DNA of 31,622 nucleotides from Krumholzibacterium sp965370495. Its GTDB lineage: Bacteria > Krumholzibacteriota > Krumholzibacteriia > Krumholzibacteriales > Krumholzibacteriaceae. The position numbers and the translations under genes are program-made. The stretch lies in NCBI GenBank assembly GCA_965370495.1, contig CBDUUV010000016.1:1-31622 (forward strand), written 5' to 3'. The notes beneath the pieces are model-generated. The model was not told where the DNA came from. It saw nothing but the letters and a program-made list of their open reading frames with translations, and did no database searches. Positions within the stretch are counted from its first letter, which is position 1; every line of letters begins with the position of its first letter. Shown in pieces: positions 16,514 through 25,173 of the stretch.

Positions 16514-17439
16514 TATACCTGCCCGAGATCGATTTCCATGTAACCTTTGCTCTTGAAATCAGAAGTGCCCAGGCCCCTCGCCTCGGCCAGGCGGATATGC
16601 GGGAACCTGTCTTCGACCGTTTCCCCGAAAATGTTGCCAAATAGCGTGATGCCGAATGCATCTATCTTAACCGGATCATCGCTCGCCGCGATCGTGTCGA
16701 GCCTTTCTACATCTTTCAGGGTACTGCCCTGGGGGCCATTTGCCTTGAGGATCCTGACCGCATCGAGGATCGTAAGGACCGGTTTGAAGAAAAAGGCCAG
16801 GTCGACTATGCATTCAGGGAGTTTCTGGTGGAGCAGGTCCCGCCTGCCGCCGATCAGGCCCATAAGGTTTTTCATAGAAAGCGTAACATTGGACAGCCCG
16901 TGATGTTTTGCTATGGGGAGATTGATTATCCTGTCAGCTTCGATAGCGTCCCTGTACACTTCCCATTCCCCCATCACATTTCCACCCAGATCCATTTTGA
17001 CGAATTTTCTTTTTTCCATAAAGGGAACCTTTGCGCCTGCTTTTTCAGCGGCTTCCCGGATTCCACTCCTTTTATAACTTCGCCTGGCGTCATTACAGGT
17101 GTTGTCGGCTACAATGATTTTCTTTGCGCCAGCTTCCCTGACCATTGTGACTACTGTTTCTACTACTGTCGGGTTTGTTGTGGCAGCCTGTTGAGGTTTT
17201 CGGTCCCACGAGATGTTCGGTTTGATGAATACGGTTTCCCCTTTTTTGACGAAGGTACTCATGCCTCCGAGAGTGTCTACCGCTTTACGGACCGTTGCTG
17301 CGGTATCCATGCCCTTGACCACGGCAAAAGAGATTTTGCCGGAGTCACCAGTCGGGAATGAATGGAGCTTTTCAGCAGGGGCGAGAAATAACGCGGCTCC
17401 ACCGGCCAGAGTCTTGAGAAAAGTTCTTCTGTCTGTCAT
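16513..17439 (-). CDS. DUF362 protein with twin-arginine signal
   Basis: A 308-residue protein. The N-terminus RRTFLKTLAGGAALFLAP is a twin-arginine (Tat) signal, so the protein is probably exported folded, as many metal-cluster proteins are. The rest is a DUF362 domain (KPNISWDRKPQQAATTNPTV, then ILDAVRILKANGPQG). DUF362 proteins are often encoded next to ferredoxin-like proteins, but the reaction is not established. No 4Fe-4S motif lies in this protein itself; the clusters are in its coupled partner. AGGGA precedes the ATG. The head faces the SpoIIE-phosphatase gene with a short divergent gap. Confidence 0.9.
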   Translation of the reverse strand: MTDRRTFLKTLAGGAALFLAPAEKLHSFPTGDSGKISFAVVKGMDTAATVRKAVDTLGGMSTFVKKGETVFIKPNISWDRKPQQAATTNPTVVETVVTMVREAGAKKIIVADNTCNDARRSYKRSGIREAAEKAGAKVPFMEKRKFVKMDLGGNVMGEWEVYRDAIEADRIINLPIAKHHGLSNVTLSMKNLMGLIGGRRDLLHQKLPECIVDLAFFFKPVLTILDAVRILKANGPQGSTLKDVERLDTIAASDDPVKIDAFGITLFGNIFGETVEDRFPHIRLAEARGLGTSDFKSKGYMEIDLGQV

Positions 17440-17535
17440 ATCATTGTTCCCTCTGCTTGCATGATACTTCTACAGAAGGATTATATCGGTTGTTCCATAT
17501 TCCGTAAAGATAATTTCAGTGTATACAGGTTTTGT

Positions 17536-17544
17536 CCCCCCCCC
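17536..17544. repeat. C9 homopolymer in the divergent promoter region
   Basis: Nine C in a row, ending 6 bp before the GG-containing -24 element of a sigma-54-like site. It is the longest G/C run in the window and lies between two divergent genes, where length changes could alter promoter geometry. Confidence 0.6.
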
Positions 17545-17550
17545 TGCTGG

Positions 17551-17566
17551 TGGAATTTCGATTGCA
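17551..17566 (+). promoter_or_regulatory. Possible sigma-54 promoter of the SpoIIE-phosphatase gene
   Basis: TGGAAT-TTCGA-TTGCA keeps GG-N10-GC and 8 of 10 consensus bases plus the preferred A after TTGC. Transcription would begin near 17577, downstream of the AGGAG at 17571-17575, which would rule out the upstream TTG start. Confidence 0.35.
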
Positions 17567-17645
17567 GATCAGGAGATTTTAATTGCACAGCAGGTGTTTA
17601 ACGAGTATCTTCGCGGAAGGTTTTCTAACCGGAAAAAGGTCTTTC

Positions 17646-18830
17646 ATGAGTAGCAGCGAATTCCAGCCAAAAGCATTTTACAGAAAACTCGATTCCCTTC
17701 TTATTCGCATAAGCGGGGGAGCAAATACAAAAGATGTTCTTTCACTCGTACTTGACGAACTGGTCAGGTCATTCGGGATAGATCTTGGTATTGAGAGCGG
17801 ATGTATATACAAATCAAGATTCGGTATGTTTCACCTGGTTGAAGGCCCTGTCGGCAAGTCAACCTCCAGCTGGCCTGATTCGATATTCAGGGGTGATCCC
17901 GTTTTTGCATTATTGCTGCAACATAAAAGTTATATCTTTTCCGATACTGTGGATCCGCCATGGGGGACAGACAGCGTCGCGGTAATGGTTGGGGAAGAAG
18001 ACGAGTACATGATGGTATTCAGATTGAACCTGGAGTGGGAAAGAGAAACTCTCCAGTTTTCTCTCAACACGATCCGAAGCACCCTTAATTATAGCCGGTC
18101 GACGAGCCGTTTCAGCGCGGATATCCAGGAAGCCTATGAGATCCAGAAGAGCCTTTTGCCCAGAAGCGATCCGCATTTTGAAGGGTATGATATATCAGGC
18201 AGGTTCGTGCCGGCTGAACGTGTCGGAGGCGACCTGTACGATTTCAATATCCTCGAAGAAGAAATCCTGAGTTTTGCTATCGGGGATGCCAGCGGGCACG
18301 GTCTGCCGGCGGCTCTTCTCGCAAGGGATGTTGTTACGGGCCTCAGGATGGGGATAGAAAAGGAGATGAAGATCTCGGGTGTTATCAGGAGACTGAATTC
18401 CGTGATCCATCAGAGCCGTCTTTCCACGAGATTTATTTCACTGGTCTATGGAGAACTCGAACAAAACGGTACACTCGTCTATATCAACGCAGGGCATCCT
18501 CCTCCACTTCATTTTAAAAAGGATTCGGTAAGGTTGCTCGATGTGGGAGGGACCATCCTTGGGCCTCTCGAGGAAACAGTATTCAAAAGAGGTTTCGCCT
18601 TCCTCGACCCGGGCGATATCCTGGTCATGTTTTCGGACGGGATCTTTGAAGTTACCAGCAGTGATGGCGACATGTTCGGCACGGAAAGGCTTATTGAGCT
18701 TGTGCTTGAAAACAGGTTGGAACCGGCAGAGCTCATCATTGACAGGATCTTCGAGAAAATCATCGATTTCGGGAGCGGCGACAGGCTTCTGGATGACGCG
18801 ACCCTTCTGATTATCAGGAGAATCACATGA
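17646..18830 (+). CDS. SpoIIE/RsbU-type PP2C phosphatase with GAF-like sensor
   Basis: 394 residues from ATG 17646. The N-terminal half (~20-165) resembles a GAF sensor; residues ~180-394 are a SpoIIE-type PPM phosphatase: ERVGGDLYDF, AIGDASGHGLPAALLA, NAGHPPPLHF, FSDGIFEV and DDATLLIIRR carry the metal-binding Asp residues. These enzymes usually dephosphorylate STAS anti-sigma-factor antagonists in partner-switching pathways. No STAS protein or anti-sigma kinase is seen nearby. The start is uncertain: a TTG at 17583 with a strong AGGAG would add 21 unremarkable residues; I prefer the ATG (AAAGG upstream) because the possible sigma-54 start lies after that AGGAG. Confidence 0.88.
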   Translation: MSSSEFQPKAFYRKLDSLLIRISGGANTKDVLSLVLDELVRSFGIDLGIESGCIYKSRFGMFHLVEGPVGKSTSSWPDSIFRGDPVFALLLQHKSYIFSDTVDPPWGTDSVAVMVGEEDEYMMVFRLNLEWERETLQFSLNTIRSTLNYSRSTSRFSADIQEAYEIQKSLLPRSDPHFEGYDISGRFVPAERVGGDLYDFNILEEEILSFAIGDASGHGLPAALLARDVVTGLRMGIEKEMKISGVIRRLNSVIHQSRLSTRFISLVYGELEQNGTLVYINAGHPPPLHFKKDSVRLLDVGGTILGPLEETVFKRGFAFLDPGDILVMFSDGIFEVTSSDGDMFGTERLIELVLENRLEPAELIIDRIFEKIIDFGSGDRLLDDATLLIIRRIT

Positions 18831-18885
18831 GCCTCAATTTTCTTTTCAAGGCCGCACGCCCCATATTACACAACTTTCAACACAG

Positions 18886-18921
18886 CCCCCCCTTGACCTT
18901 TTTGCGTAAAAAACTTAGACT
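18886..18921 (+). promoter_or_regulatory. Sigma-70-type promoter of the Lon-like gene, abutted by a C7 run
   Basis: TTGACC (18893-18898), a 17-bp spacer and TAGACT (18916-18921), starting directly after seven C (18886-18892). The leader to the ATG at 19025 is ~95 nt and begins with an inverted repeat CCGGAT-CGCT-ATCCGG (18926-18941), which has no T-run and so is not a simple terminator. Confidence 0.6.
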
Positions 18922-19024
18922 GGGTCCGGATCGCTATCCGGTCCGGTAGCAGGACCACGGCGCCGGGTGGCGGTTGTTATGATCTCGTTTATACACATAC
19001 TCTCCCGAAGCTGGAGGAAAAATA

Positions 19025-21484
19025 ATGGGCAAGGTATCGAAGATCAGGGAGCTTCCGGCCAGTAAACTGAGGTGGCAGTGTTCGTTGAATGCTTTCAAAT
19101 TCGAAACAACGGCGGATATCAGGCCATGCGAAGATATTATCGGCCAGGACAGGGCGCTGATGTCGATTAACATGGGGTTAAACCTCGATCACAGGGGATA
19201 CAACATCTTCATCACAGGTCTGGCCGGGACGGGTCGAATTACGACTATCAAACATCTTCTTGAAAAGATGGAAAAGAAAAATTCGATCCCGCCGGATATC
19301 TGCTATATGCACAATTTCAGGGATAAAAACATGCCTGTTCAGATAGAGCTGGACGCGGGGAATGGTATCAGGCTTGCGGCGGAAATGGATGGCTTGATTT
19401 TTAACCTGAAAAGGAAGATTCCGTCGATGTTCAAGAGCGACTATTACCAGAAAAGCCGCAGCAAAGTCGTTGAGGGATACCAGGAAAAGCAGAAGGCGAT
19501 TGTTTCTTCCTTTGAGGAAAAGATAGGGAAGGAAGGATTTACAATGGTCAACGTTCAGATCGGTGGCGCGGTAAGGCCGCAGATCATACCGGTTATAGAC
19601 GGGGACGCTGTCGATTATGCTCAGATCGTAAAGATGATCGAAGAAGGCAAGATCACTTCCGACCAGTTTGAAGCAATGAAAGAGAAAGCCGAAAAGCTTT
19701 CCGGAGATATGACTCAGATATATGAGCAAATGAAAGAGTTGGAAGGGGATCTGAAGGATCAGATCGAGAAACTGGATATGGATTATATACATCCCAGCGT
19801 CCATCAGATGATCAGTGAGATTGACAAGCTCTTCGGTAACAAGAAGCTGACTCGTGTTCTGCACGGTGTTGAGAACTCGATCATCAGGAAACTGAATCTG
19901 TTCAGGGGGCAGGATGCCGAGGAAACCTCCGGGGAAGAAATGTTGACGGGTTCGCCGGGCTTCACAACCGATGATGATCCCTTCAGGGAATTCGGGGTGA
20001 ATGTGGTGATTGACAATTCCGAGACTTCAGCCCCGCCTGTGGTTATAGAGAATTTTCCAAATCTGAAAAATGTTTTCGGTATTATTGAACGTGATTTCTA
20101 TCCGGGTGGATGGTCGAAAACGGACCATATGAATATACGCCCCGGTTCCCTCCACAGGGCCAATGGAGGATTCCTGATCATGAACGCGATGGATGTATTC
20201 ATCGAGCCAGGCGTCTGGCAGACCCTTAAAAGGGCATTGAAAAGTTCCGAAGCTATAGTACAGAATTTCGATTCGTTCAGCTTCATGAGTTCTTCCGCAC
20301 TGAAGCCTGAACCGATGCAGGTCAGGACGAAGATTGTCCTGATCGGCGATTCCCGAATGTATTATATGCTGCAAGCGCATGATGAGGATTTTCGGAAGAT
20401 ATTCAAGATAAGAGCGGATTTCGACAAAGAAACGGAAAGGGACCTCCGTGTGGTCAGGCAATACGCCGGATTCATCAAATCGATCTGTGACAGCGAAAAT
20501 CTCATGCATTTCGACAGATCGGGTGTAGCTGCCATCGTTGAATACGGAGTCAGGCTTGCAGGAAAACAGAAGAAGGTTTCGACGCGGTTTTCCCTTATTA
20601 CCGATATCATAAGGGAGGCGAATTACCACGCCAGGGCTATGAATGACAAGATCGTGAAACGGAATCATGTCATGAAGGCGATCGAGTTCAGGAAGATGCG
20701 GGTCAACCTGTTTGAGGAAAAACTCCAGGAGAGGATCGACGATGGAACTATCCTTATCAAGACACAGGGTGCGGTTGTCGGACAGGTGAATGCTCTGTCA
20801 GTGTATAATATGGGTGATTACACCTTCGGAAGGCCTTCCAGGATAACAGCACGTACATCACTCGGTAATTCAGGTGTGATCAACATAGAACGCGAATCCA
20901 ATCTGAGCGGAAGCACTCATGACAAGGGAATCCTGATCCTCGGTGGTTATTTGAGAGGCAGATACGGTAGTGAAACTCCACTGGTGATGAGTGCCAGCCT
21001 GTGTTTCGAGCAATCGTATGGTGGAGTCGATGGTGACAGCGCCAGTTCGACCGAGCTTTACGCTATCCTGTCGAGTCTGTCGGGCTTGCCGATAAGGCAG
21101 GATATCGCGGTGACCGGTTCGATCAATCAGAATGGTGAGATCCAGCCGATCGGTGGAGTGAATGAAAAGATCGAGGGATTCTTTGATGTATGCGATTCCC
21201 GCGGGCTCAAAGGGACTGAAGGCGTGATGATTCCGTGGCAGAACGTTCCTGAACTGATGCTGAACGAAAAAGTAATCGATGCGGTCAGGAATGGCAGATT
21301 TCATATATACTCGATCAAACATGTAGATGAAGGGATCGCTCTTCTTACCGGTGTAGGCGCCGGCAGGAAGTTGCGGGGTGGTAAATACATGAAGGACTCT
21401 ATAAATGATCTTGTGCAGAGGCGGTTGTTCGATATGGCCCTGAGGTGGAAAAAGTTCGGCACAGAAAAGAAAGAGAAGGAATAA
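19025..21484 (+). CDS. Lon-family ATP-dependent protease (AAA plus Lon proteolytic domain)
   Basis: An 819-residue protein. The N-terminal AAA part has the P-loop variant GLAGTGRIT (65-73) with Arg in place of the usual Lys, as is common in this Lon-like subfamily, and a long coiled-coil insertion (~130-265). The C-terminal Lon proteolytic domain has the Ser-Lys dyad: Ser672 in GGVDGDSASSTE and Lys715 in GGVNEKIEGFF, 43 residues apart exactly as in E. coli Lon. It lacks the Lon N-terminal substrate domain. It is expected to degrade unfolded or specific proteins in the cytoplasm. A GGAGG site lies 7 bp before the ATG, and a good promoter is ~100 bp upstream. Confidence 0.93.
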   Translation: MGKVSKIRELPASKLRWQCSLNAFKFETTADIRPCEDIIGQDRALMSINMGLNLDHRGYNIFITGLAGTGRITTIKHLLEKMEKKNSIPPDICYMHNFRDKNMPVQIELDAGNGIRLAAEMDGLIFNLKRKIPSMFKSDYYQKSRSKVVEGYQEKQKAIVSSFEEKIGKEGFTMVNVQIGGAVRPQIIPVIDGDAVDYAQIVKMIEEGKITSDQFEAMKEKAEKLSGDMTQIYEQMKELEGDLKDQIEKLDMDYIHPSVHQMISEIDKLFGNKKLTRVLHGVENSIIRKLNLFRGQDAEETSGEEMLTGSPGFTTDDDPFREFGVNVVIDNSETSAPPVVIENFPNLKNVFGIIERDFYPGGWSKTDHMNIRPGSLHRANGGFLIMNAMDVFIEPGVWQTLKRALKSSEAIVQNFDSFSFMSSSALKPEPMQVRTKIVLIGDSRMYYMLQAHDEDFRKIFKIRADFDKETERDLRVVRQYAGFIKSICDSENLMHFDRSGVAAIVEYGVRLAGKQKKVSTRFSLITDIIREANYHARAMNDKIVKRNHVMKAIEFRKMRVNLFEEKLQERIDDGTILIKTQGAVVGQVNALSVYNMGDYTFGRPSRITARTSLGNSGVINIERESNLSGSTHDKGILILGGYLRGRYGSETPLVMSASLCFEQSYGGVDGDSASSTELYAILSSLSGLPIRQDIAVTGSINQNGEIQPIGGVNEKIEGFFDVCDSRGLKGTEGVMIPWQNVPELMLNEKVIDAVRNGRFHIYSIKHVDEGIALLTGVGAGRKLRGGKYMKDSINDLVQRRLFDMALRWKKFGTEKKEKE

Positions 21485-21602
21485 ACAGATGCCTGGGCTG
21501 AAACAGATTTGTCGCTCTTCTGCCGCAGGGAGTAACCCTATAAGGGAACAGATTGTCATCCAGATTGTATAAAATCCAGGATTGTAATGGAAGGACCCTT
21601 TA

Positions 21603-22910
21603 ATGACTGGAAAAAGATTCTTTGCATTTATATTACCGGTTTTCTCTATGCTGTTTGTTCTAACGGGTTGGGGTGGTGAGAAGGATGCTGAAAACCTGCC
21701 TGAAATAAAGACAGGCGTGAATATCGTTGTAAACCCTTCGTTCGAGGAATGGGATGGTTTTATGCCGACCGGTTGGAAATTAAGGCAGTTTGCGGGCGAG
21801 GGTGAAAACATCAATATGTTCGGCAAAAACTCCGAGCATCACGTGAACGGAAAATATTCATATTTTCTCAGGGGATTGTTTAATACGGATAAATGGATGG
21901 TTCTCTCGCAAAAACATCCGGTCAGGCCGGGATACGATGTGATTTTTTCCGCGGAAATAAAAACCCTGAACATTAAAAAATCCAGGGGGCAGGAAGACAA
22001 CACAAATATTTTTCTTACCTTTTATGACGAGGAAGGTAAGAGGGTCAATGATCGTTACTATGCTGATGCGTGGACAAAACGCCGTATCGGGACCAGTAAA
22101 TGGACAAGGAACAGGTTCAAAAAAAGTGTTCCCGACAAGGCCAGATCGATGGAAATCGGCCTCCTCAACCAGATGACGGGATATGCATATTTCGATGATA
22201 TTACGCTTGTTATCCTCGAACAGCTCAAATGGGAAACCAGAAAAACGAAGTTCATTACTTTCAAGTGGGATCAGGAGAAAGTATTCCCGAAAGAGGACAT
22301 GGACAAGTTAACAAAGCTGATCGAGAGTATTGCAAGAGACATGGGGATCAAGAAGATCGAAGACAGGATCAGTTATTTATTTTATCCTTCCGAAGAGAAA
22401 ATCCTCAAAGTCACAGGGATGAAGAAATATCGCCAGGTGACTAACTGGAAAAAAAAGGAACTTCATACGTTGGAATCGAACGAAAACCACGACCTGGTCC
22501 ATCTCATTCTGTACGATCTCGGAGCCCCGCCGGTTGGGCTTGCAAAGGGTGTGGTCTTTTATTTCAGGGAGGAGTATAACGGCTGGGACCTCCACAATGC
22601 GGCCAAGCAGGATCTTGTAGCCAAAAGACTTCCAGCATTGTACAAGACCATACCATATAAGGTATTCAAGAATAGCGCTGTTTCTGTGACTGTCCCATCG
22701 TGGGGATCATTCGTCAAATATATGATTGAAAAATATGGTATAAAAAAAATGGTGCGTTTGTACAGGGCAGTGGATGAAATTAATGATTTCGAACCGTTCA
22801 ATGTGCACTTCAAGGATATTTACGGTGAGGAATTTCCGAAGATCGATCAGGAATGGCGCCTGTTTCTTCTCCGTTATGAGTGCGACGCCGCAGCCGATAC
22901 TTTACTATAG
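21603..22910 (+). CDS. Secreted protein with CBM-like module and degenerate metallopeptidase-like domain
   Basis: 435 residues. The hydrophobic N-terminus ends in VLTGWGG, one base away (TGG for TGC/TGT) from the usual lipobox VLTGCGG, so the lipid anchor appears lost. Residues ~38-205 (NIVVNPSFEEWDGFMPTGW...AYFDDITLVI) look like a CBM4/9-type beta-sandwich. Residues ~215-425 resemble gluzincin peptidases of the HELxH/WLxEGLA type, but the catalytic motif reads HDLVH (296-300, Asp for Glu) and the third-ligand motif has Lys315 where Glu belongs. The tail (SWGSFVKYMIEKYG, IDQEWRLFL) keeps the family pattern. It is probably a non-catalytic binding protein. AGGA lies 8 bp before the ATG. Confidence 0.75.
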   Translation: MTGKRFFAFILPVFSMLFVLTGWGGEKDAENLPEIKTGVNIVVNPSFEEWDGFMPTGWKLRQFAGEGENINMFGKNSEHHVNGKYSYFLRGLFNTDKWMVLSQKHPVRPGYDVIFSAEIKTLNIKKSRGQEDNTNIFLTFYDEEGKRVNDRYYADAWTKRRIGTSKWTRNRFKKSVPDKARSMEIGLLNQMTGYAYFDDITLVILEQLKWETRKTKFITFKWDQEKVFPKEDMDKLTKLIESIARDMGIKKIEDRISYLFYPSEEKILKVTGMKKYRQVTNWKKKELHTLESNENHDLVHLILYDLGAPPVGLAKGVVFYFREEYNGWDLHNAAKQDLVAKRLPALYKTIPYKVFKNSAVSVTVPSWGSFVKYMIEKYGIKKMVRLYRAVDEINDFEPFNVHFKDIYGEEFPKIDQEWRLFLLRYECDAAADTLL

Positions 22911-22931
22911 TTTTTTCGGGATCGGCAAATC

Positions 22932-23438
22932 ATGAACAAGCGATTCAAATACTGTCCACTCTGCAGGGAAACCCTGCTCGAATCCGCCGAGGGCGGGCAC
23001 GTCAGGATGAGGTGCGGGGTGTGCGGATTTGTCCAGTATCTCAACCCGGCCCCAGCCGCGGGTGTGTTGATCACAGATGATCTCGGCCGGATACTTCTCG
23101 TCAGAAGACGATACGATCCCTACGGGGGAATGTGGGGTATACCGTCAGGATATGTCGAGTATGACGAAGAAGTGAGGTTGACTGCCGTGAGGGAACTCGA
23201 GGAAGAAGCCGGCGTTTCGGTCGAACTGGATGGTATACATGCCGTCGAATCGTGTTTTGATGATCCGCGTGGGAATACGATCGTCGTGATCTTTCGTGGA
23301 CATATTACCGGTGGCAGTATCAAGGCTGGTGATGACGCGGATGATGCGGGGTTTTTCCCTCTGGATAAACTTCCTCAGATAGCTTTCGATTGCCAGAAGA
23401 GGATCATTGCGGATTTGAAGGATAAGCAGGTTCGATAG
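22932..23438 (+). CDS. NUDIX hydrolase with N-terminal zinc ribbon
   Basis: 168 residues. CPLC (8-11) and CGVCG (28-32) form a zinc ribbon like that of NudC/NADH pyrophosphatase. The Nudix box is complete: GYVEYDEEVRLTAVRELEEE followed by AGV, with the REXXEE metal-binding glutamates. Its likely reaction is hydrolysis of a nucleoside diphosphate linked to another group; the substrate is not identifiable. It begins 21 bp after the preceding gene with no good ribosome binding site, suggesting coupling to it. The gene converges on metS with no clear terminator. Confidence 0.92.
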   Translation: MNKRFKYCPLCRETLLESAEGGHVRMRCGVCGFVQYLNPAPAAGVLITDDLGRILLVRRRYDPYGGMWGIPSGYVEYDEEVRLTAVRELEEEAGVSVELDGIHAVESCFDDPRGNTIVVIFRGHITGGSIKAGDDADDAGFFPLDKLPQIAFDCQKRIIADLKDKQVR

Positions 23439-23514
23439 CCTCAATGCCTCGATGGATTCGGCAGTCCGGTAAGCCCCCGGTTGCTTCGATAAGTCGTGTG
23501 CAGCAGCAGGCCTA

Positions 23515-23628
23515 TTATCCAGAACCCTTTTTCTTTTCAGCTTTGATAACAAAGATGATAAATCCGACAAAACTTCCCCAGACAAGAGAGCATATTATCG
23601 ACATCATCACGATAGCGGAAGTTGTCAT
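23515..23628 (-). CDS. metS: MetS-type small subunit of NSS transporter
   Basis: A 37-residue protein, MTTSAIVMMSIICSLVWGSF followed by VGFIIFVIKAEKKKGSG. It has one membrane helix and a basic C-terminus, the pattern of the MetS family that accompanies bacterial sodium:neurotransmitter-symporter proteins (as in the MetPS methionine system). Its ATG overlaps the transporter's stop (ATGA, 23625-23628), the usual arrangement. It probably stabilises or completes the transporter in the inner membrane. Confidence 0.9.
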   Translation of the reverse strand: MTTSAIVMMSIICSLVWGSFVGFIIFVIKAEKKKGSG

Positions 23629-25121
23629 TTGTTATCCTTCCTGCCAAACAGTAATTGGTTGAGGCGCTTTTGAAAGATCAGCAGGATCATAATGAGAATA
23701 CTCCACTGAAAAATACATGTACCTACACTGAATGTCCTGAACGGGTGCCACCACAGCTTCGGGTCGTAGACCAGGATAGCTTGTGAGAACCACCATCCGA
23801 TCATCGCGAGGAATTCGGCGGGGATCAGTATCCTGACCGCAAAATCGAATATTTTCCCGAGCCGGATATCGTTATCCGGACTATCGATAAGTTCAATCCT
23901 GAACCTCTCGACGCCGTAACGGATAACGGTAACGGCGAATAGAAGCCCGCTGAGGATCAATCCTATGCCCCATACCCAGTCCTGATTCTGAAAGAACCCC
24001 GGGTTCAGAGCTGACGGCAGGCCGAAAAGAAAAGATGCGCTGCCGATGATAACTATGCTCTTCTTTCTGGATAATCCAAAATCCATGATATTGCGGGTGC
24101 CCAGTTCGATCATCGATATCAGGGAAGAAAGCGCCGCCACGGAAAGTGCGAGAAAGAAGATAAAGAGGAAGAAGCGCCCGCCGGCGATCTGTTCGAAAAG
24201 TTTCGGAATCCAGATGAATGTCAGACCCGTGCTGAGCGGCCCGGTATCGCGTGCCGCGGCGACAGCCTGCTCGTACGGCAGGATAGCAAAAACTGTTGGA
24301 ATGACGGCAAGAGCGGCGAGTAGAGATGCCGAGTTATTACCCAGTCCCGCGAGAAAAGAGTTTGCTACGATATCGTCATTCTTTTTCATGTATACAGCGT
24401 AGGTCAGGATCAATCCCCAGCCCGCGCCGGTGGACCATGCGCTCTGCGTCAACCCCTCCAGCCATATGCGGTAGCTGAGAAGGCTGCTCCAGTCCGGTTG
24501 GAACAGGTAGTTCAATCCTGCGGATGCACCGGGAAGAGTTACTGCCCGGACAGCGGCGACTATGAGAAGGCCATAAAGTGAAGGCAACATGAGCCGGTTT
24601 GCCTTCTCGATGCCGTTTACCACACCCCTGTAAATAATCAATGAACCCACAAGGATTCCGGCAAGGTGAAAAATGACCGGTTGCCATTTTGTTGCCTGAA
24701 AGGTTGTCCAGAAAGCCGTTCTTTCAGTTCCCCAGAGCCCCGCTCCGGCTATGGCCCTGTTTTGAAAGAGCATATCAAGCAGGGAAGCCGATGCATAACG
24801 GAAACACCACCCGGTGACCACACAGTAGTAAAAAGTGATCGCAAGTGTGCAGACTCCTACGAAGCCGCCCATCCATGTAAGTCTTCGGTCCATGGAACCG
24901 AATGCTCCGATCGTACCCATCCTGGTTTTCTTGCCGAGCCCAAACTCGATCATAAGTAGAGGGATTGACCACAAGAACAGAAAAAGTAACCAGGGGATGA
25001 GAAAGGCCGCTCCGCCGTTCTGTGCAATAACTCTTGGAAATCTCCAGATATTACCCGTTCCAACGGCCATTCCCAGTGCCGCGAGCAGCAGCGCCCATCT
25101 GGAAGTAAAGCTTTCTTTCAT
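23625..25121 (-). CDS. Sodium-dependent amino acid symporter, NSS/SNF family
   Basis: A 498-residue inner-membrane protein with 11-12 hydrophobic segments. The opening SRWALLLAALGMAVGTGNIWRFPRVIAQNGG (7-37) is the NSS signature of TM1, which builds the sodium and substrate sites. It should import an amino acid (hydrophobic, or methionine as in MetP) with Na+; the exact substrate is not readable. GGGGA lies 7 bp before the ATG. It is followed with a 4-base overlap by the metS-type small gene and preceded at 52 bp by the HEAT-cyclophilin gene on the same strand. Confidence 0.95.
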   Translation of the reverse strand: MKESFTSRWALLLAALGMAVGTGNIWRFPRVIAQNGGAAFLIPWLLFLFLWSIPLLMIEFGLGKKTRMGTIGAFGSMDRRLTWMGGFVGVCTLAITFYYCVVTGWCFRYASASLLDMLFQNRAIAGAGLWGTERTAFWTTFQATKWQPVIFHLAGILVGSLIIYRGVVNGIEKANRLMLPSLYGLLIVAAVRAVTLPGASAGLNYLFQPDWSSLLSYRIWLEGLTQSAWSTGAGWGLILTYAVYMKKNDDIVANSFLAGLGNNSASLLAALAVIPTVFAILPYEQAVAAARDTGPLSTGLTFIWIPKLFEQIAGGRFFLFIFFLALSVAALSSLISMIELGTRNIMDFGLSRKKSIVIIGSASFLFGLPSALNPGFFQNQDWVWGIGLILSGLLFAVTVIRYGVERFRIELIDSPDNDIRLGKIFDFAVRILIPAEFLAMIGWWFSQAILVYDPKLWWHPFRTFSVGTCIFQWSILIMILLIFQKRLNQLLFGRKDNK

Positions 25122-25173
25122 AGTTGTTCCCCGTGATCCTATGATTTATCTGGAACCTGAGTCCCCTGACGGA

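Noticed and set aside
19178..19864. Minus-strand 228-codon frame within the Lon-like gene
   Set aside because: Antisense mirror of a coiled-coil region, which yields artificially open hydrophobic frames.
20870..21826. Long minus-strand frame (318 codons) opposite the Lon-like gene
   Set aside because: It is antisense to a protein with intact Lon catalytic residues, spans that gene's end and the next gene's start, and shows no recognisable motif or ribosome binding site.
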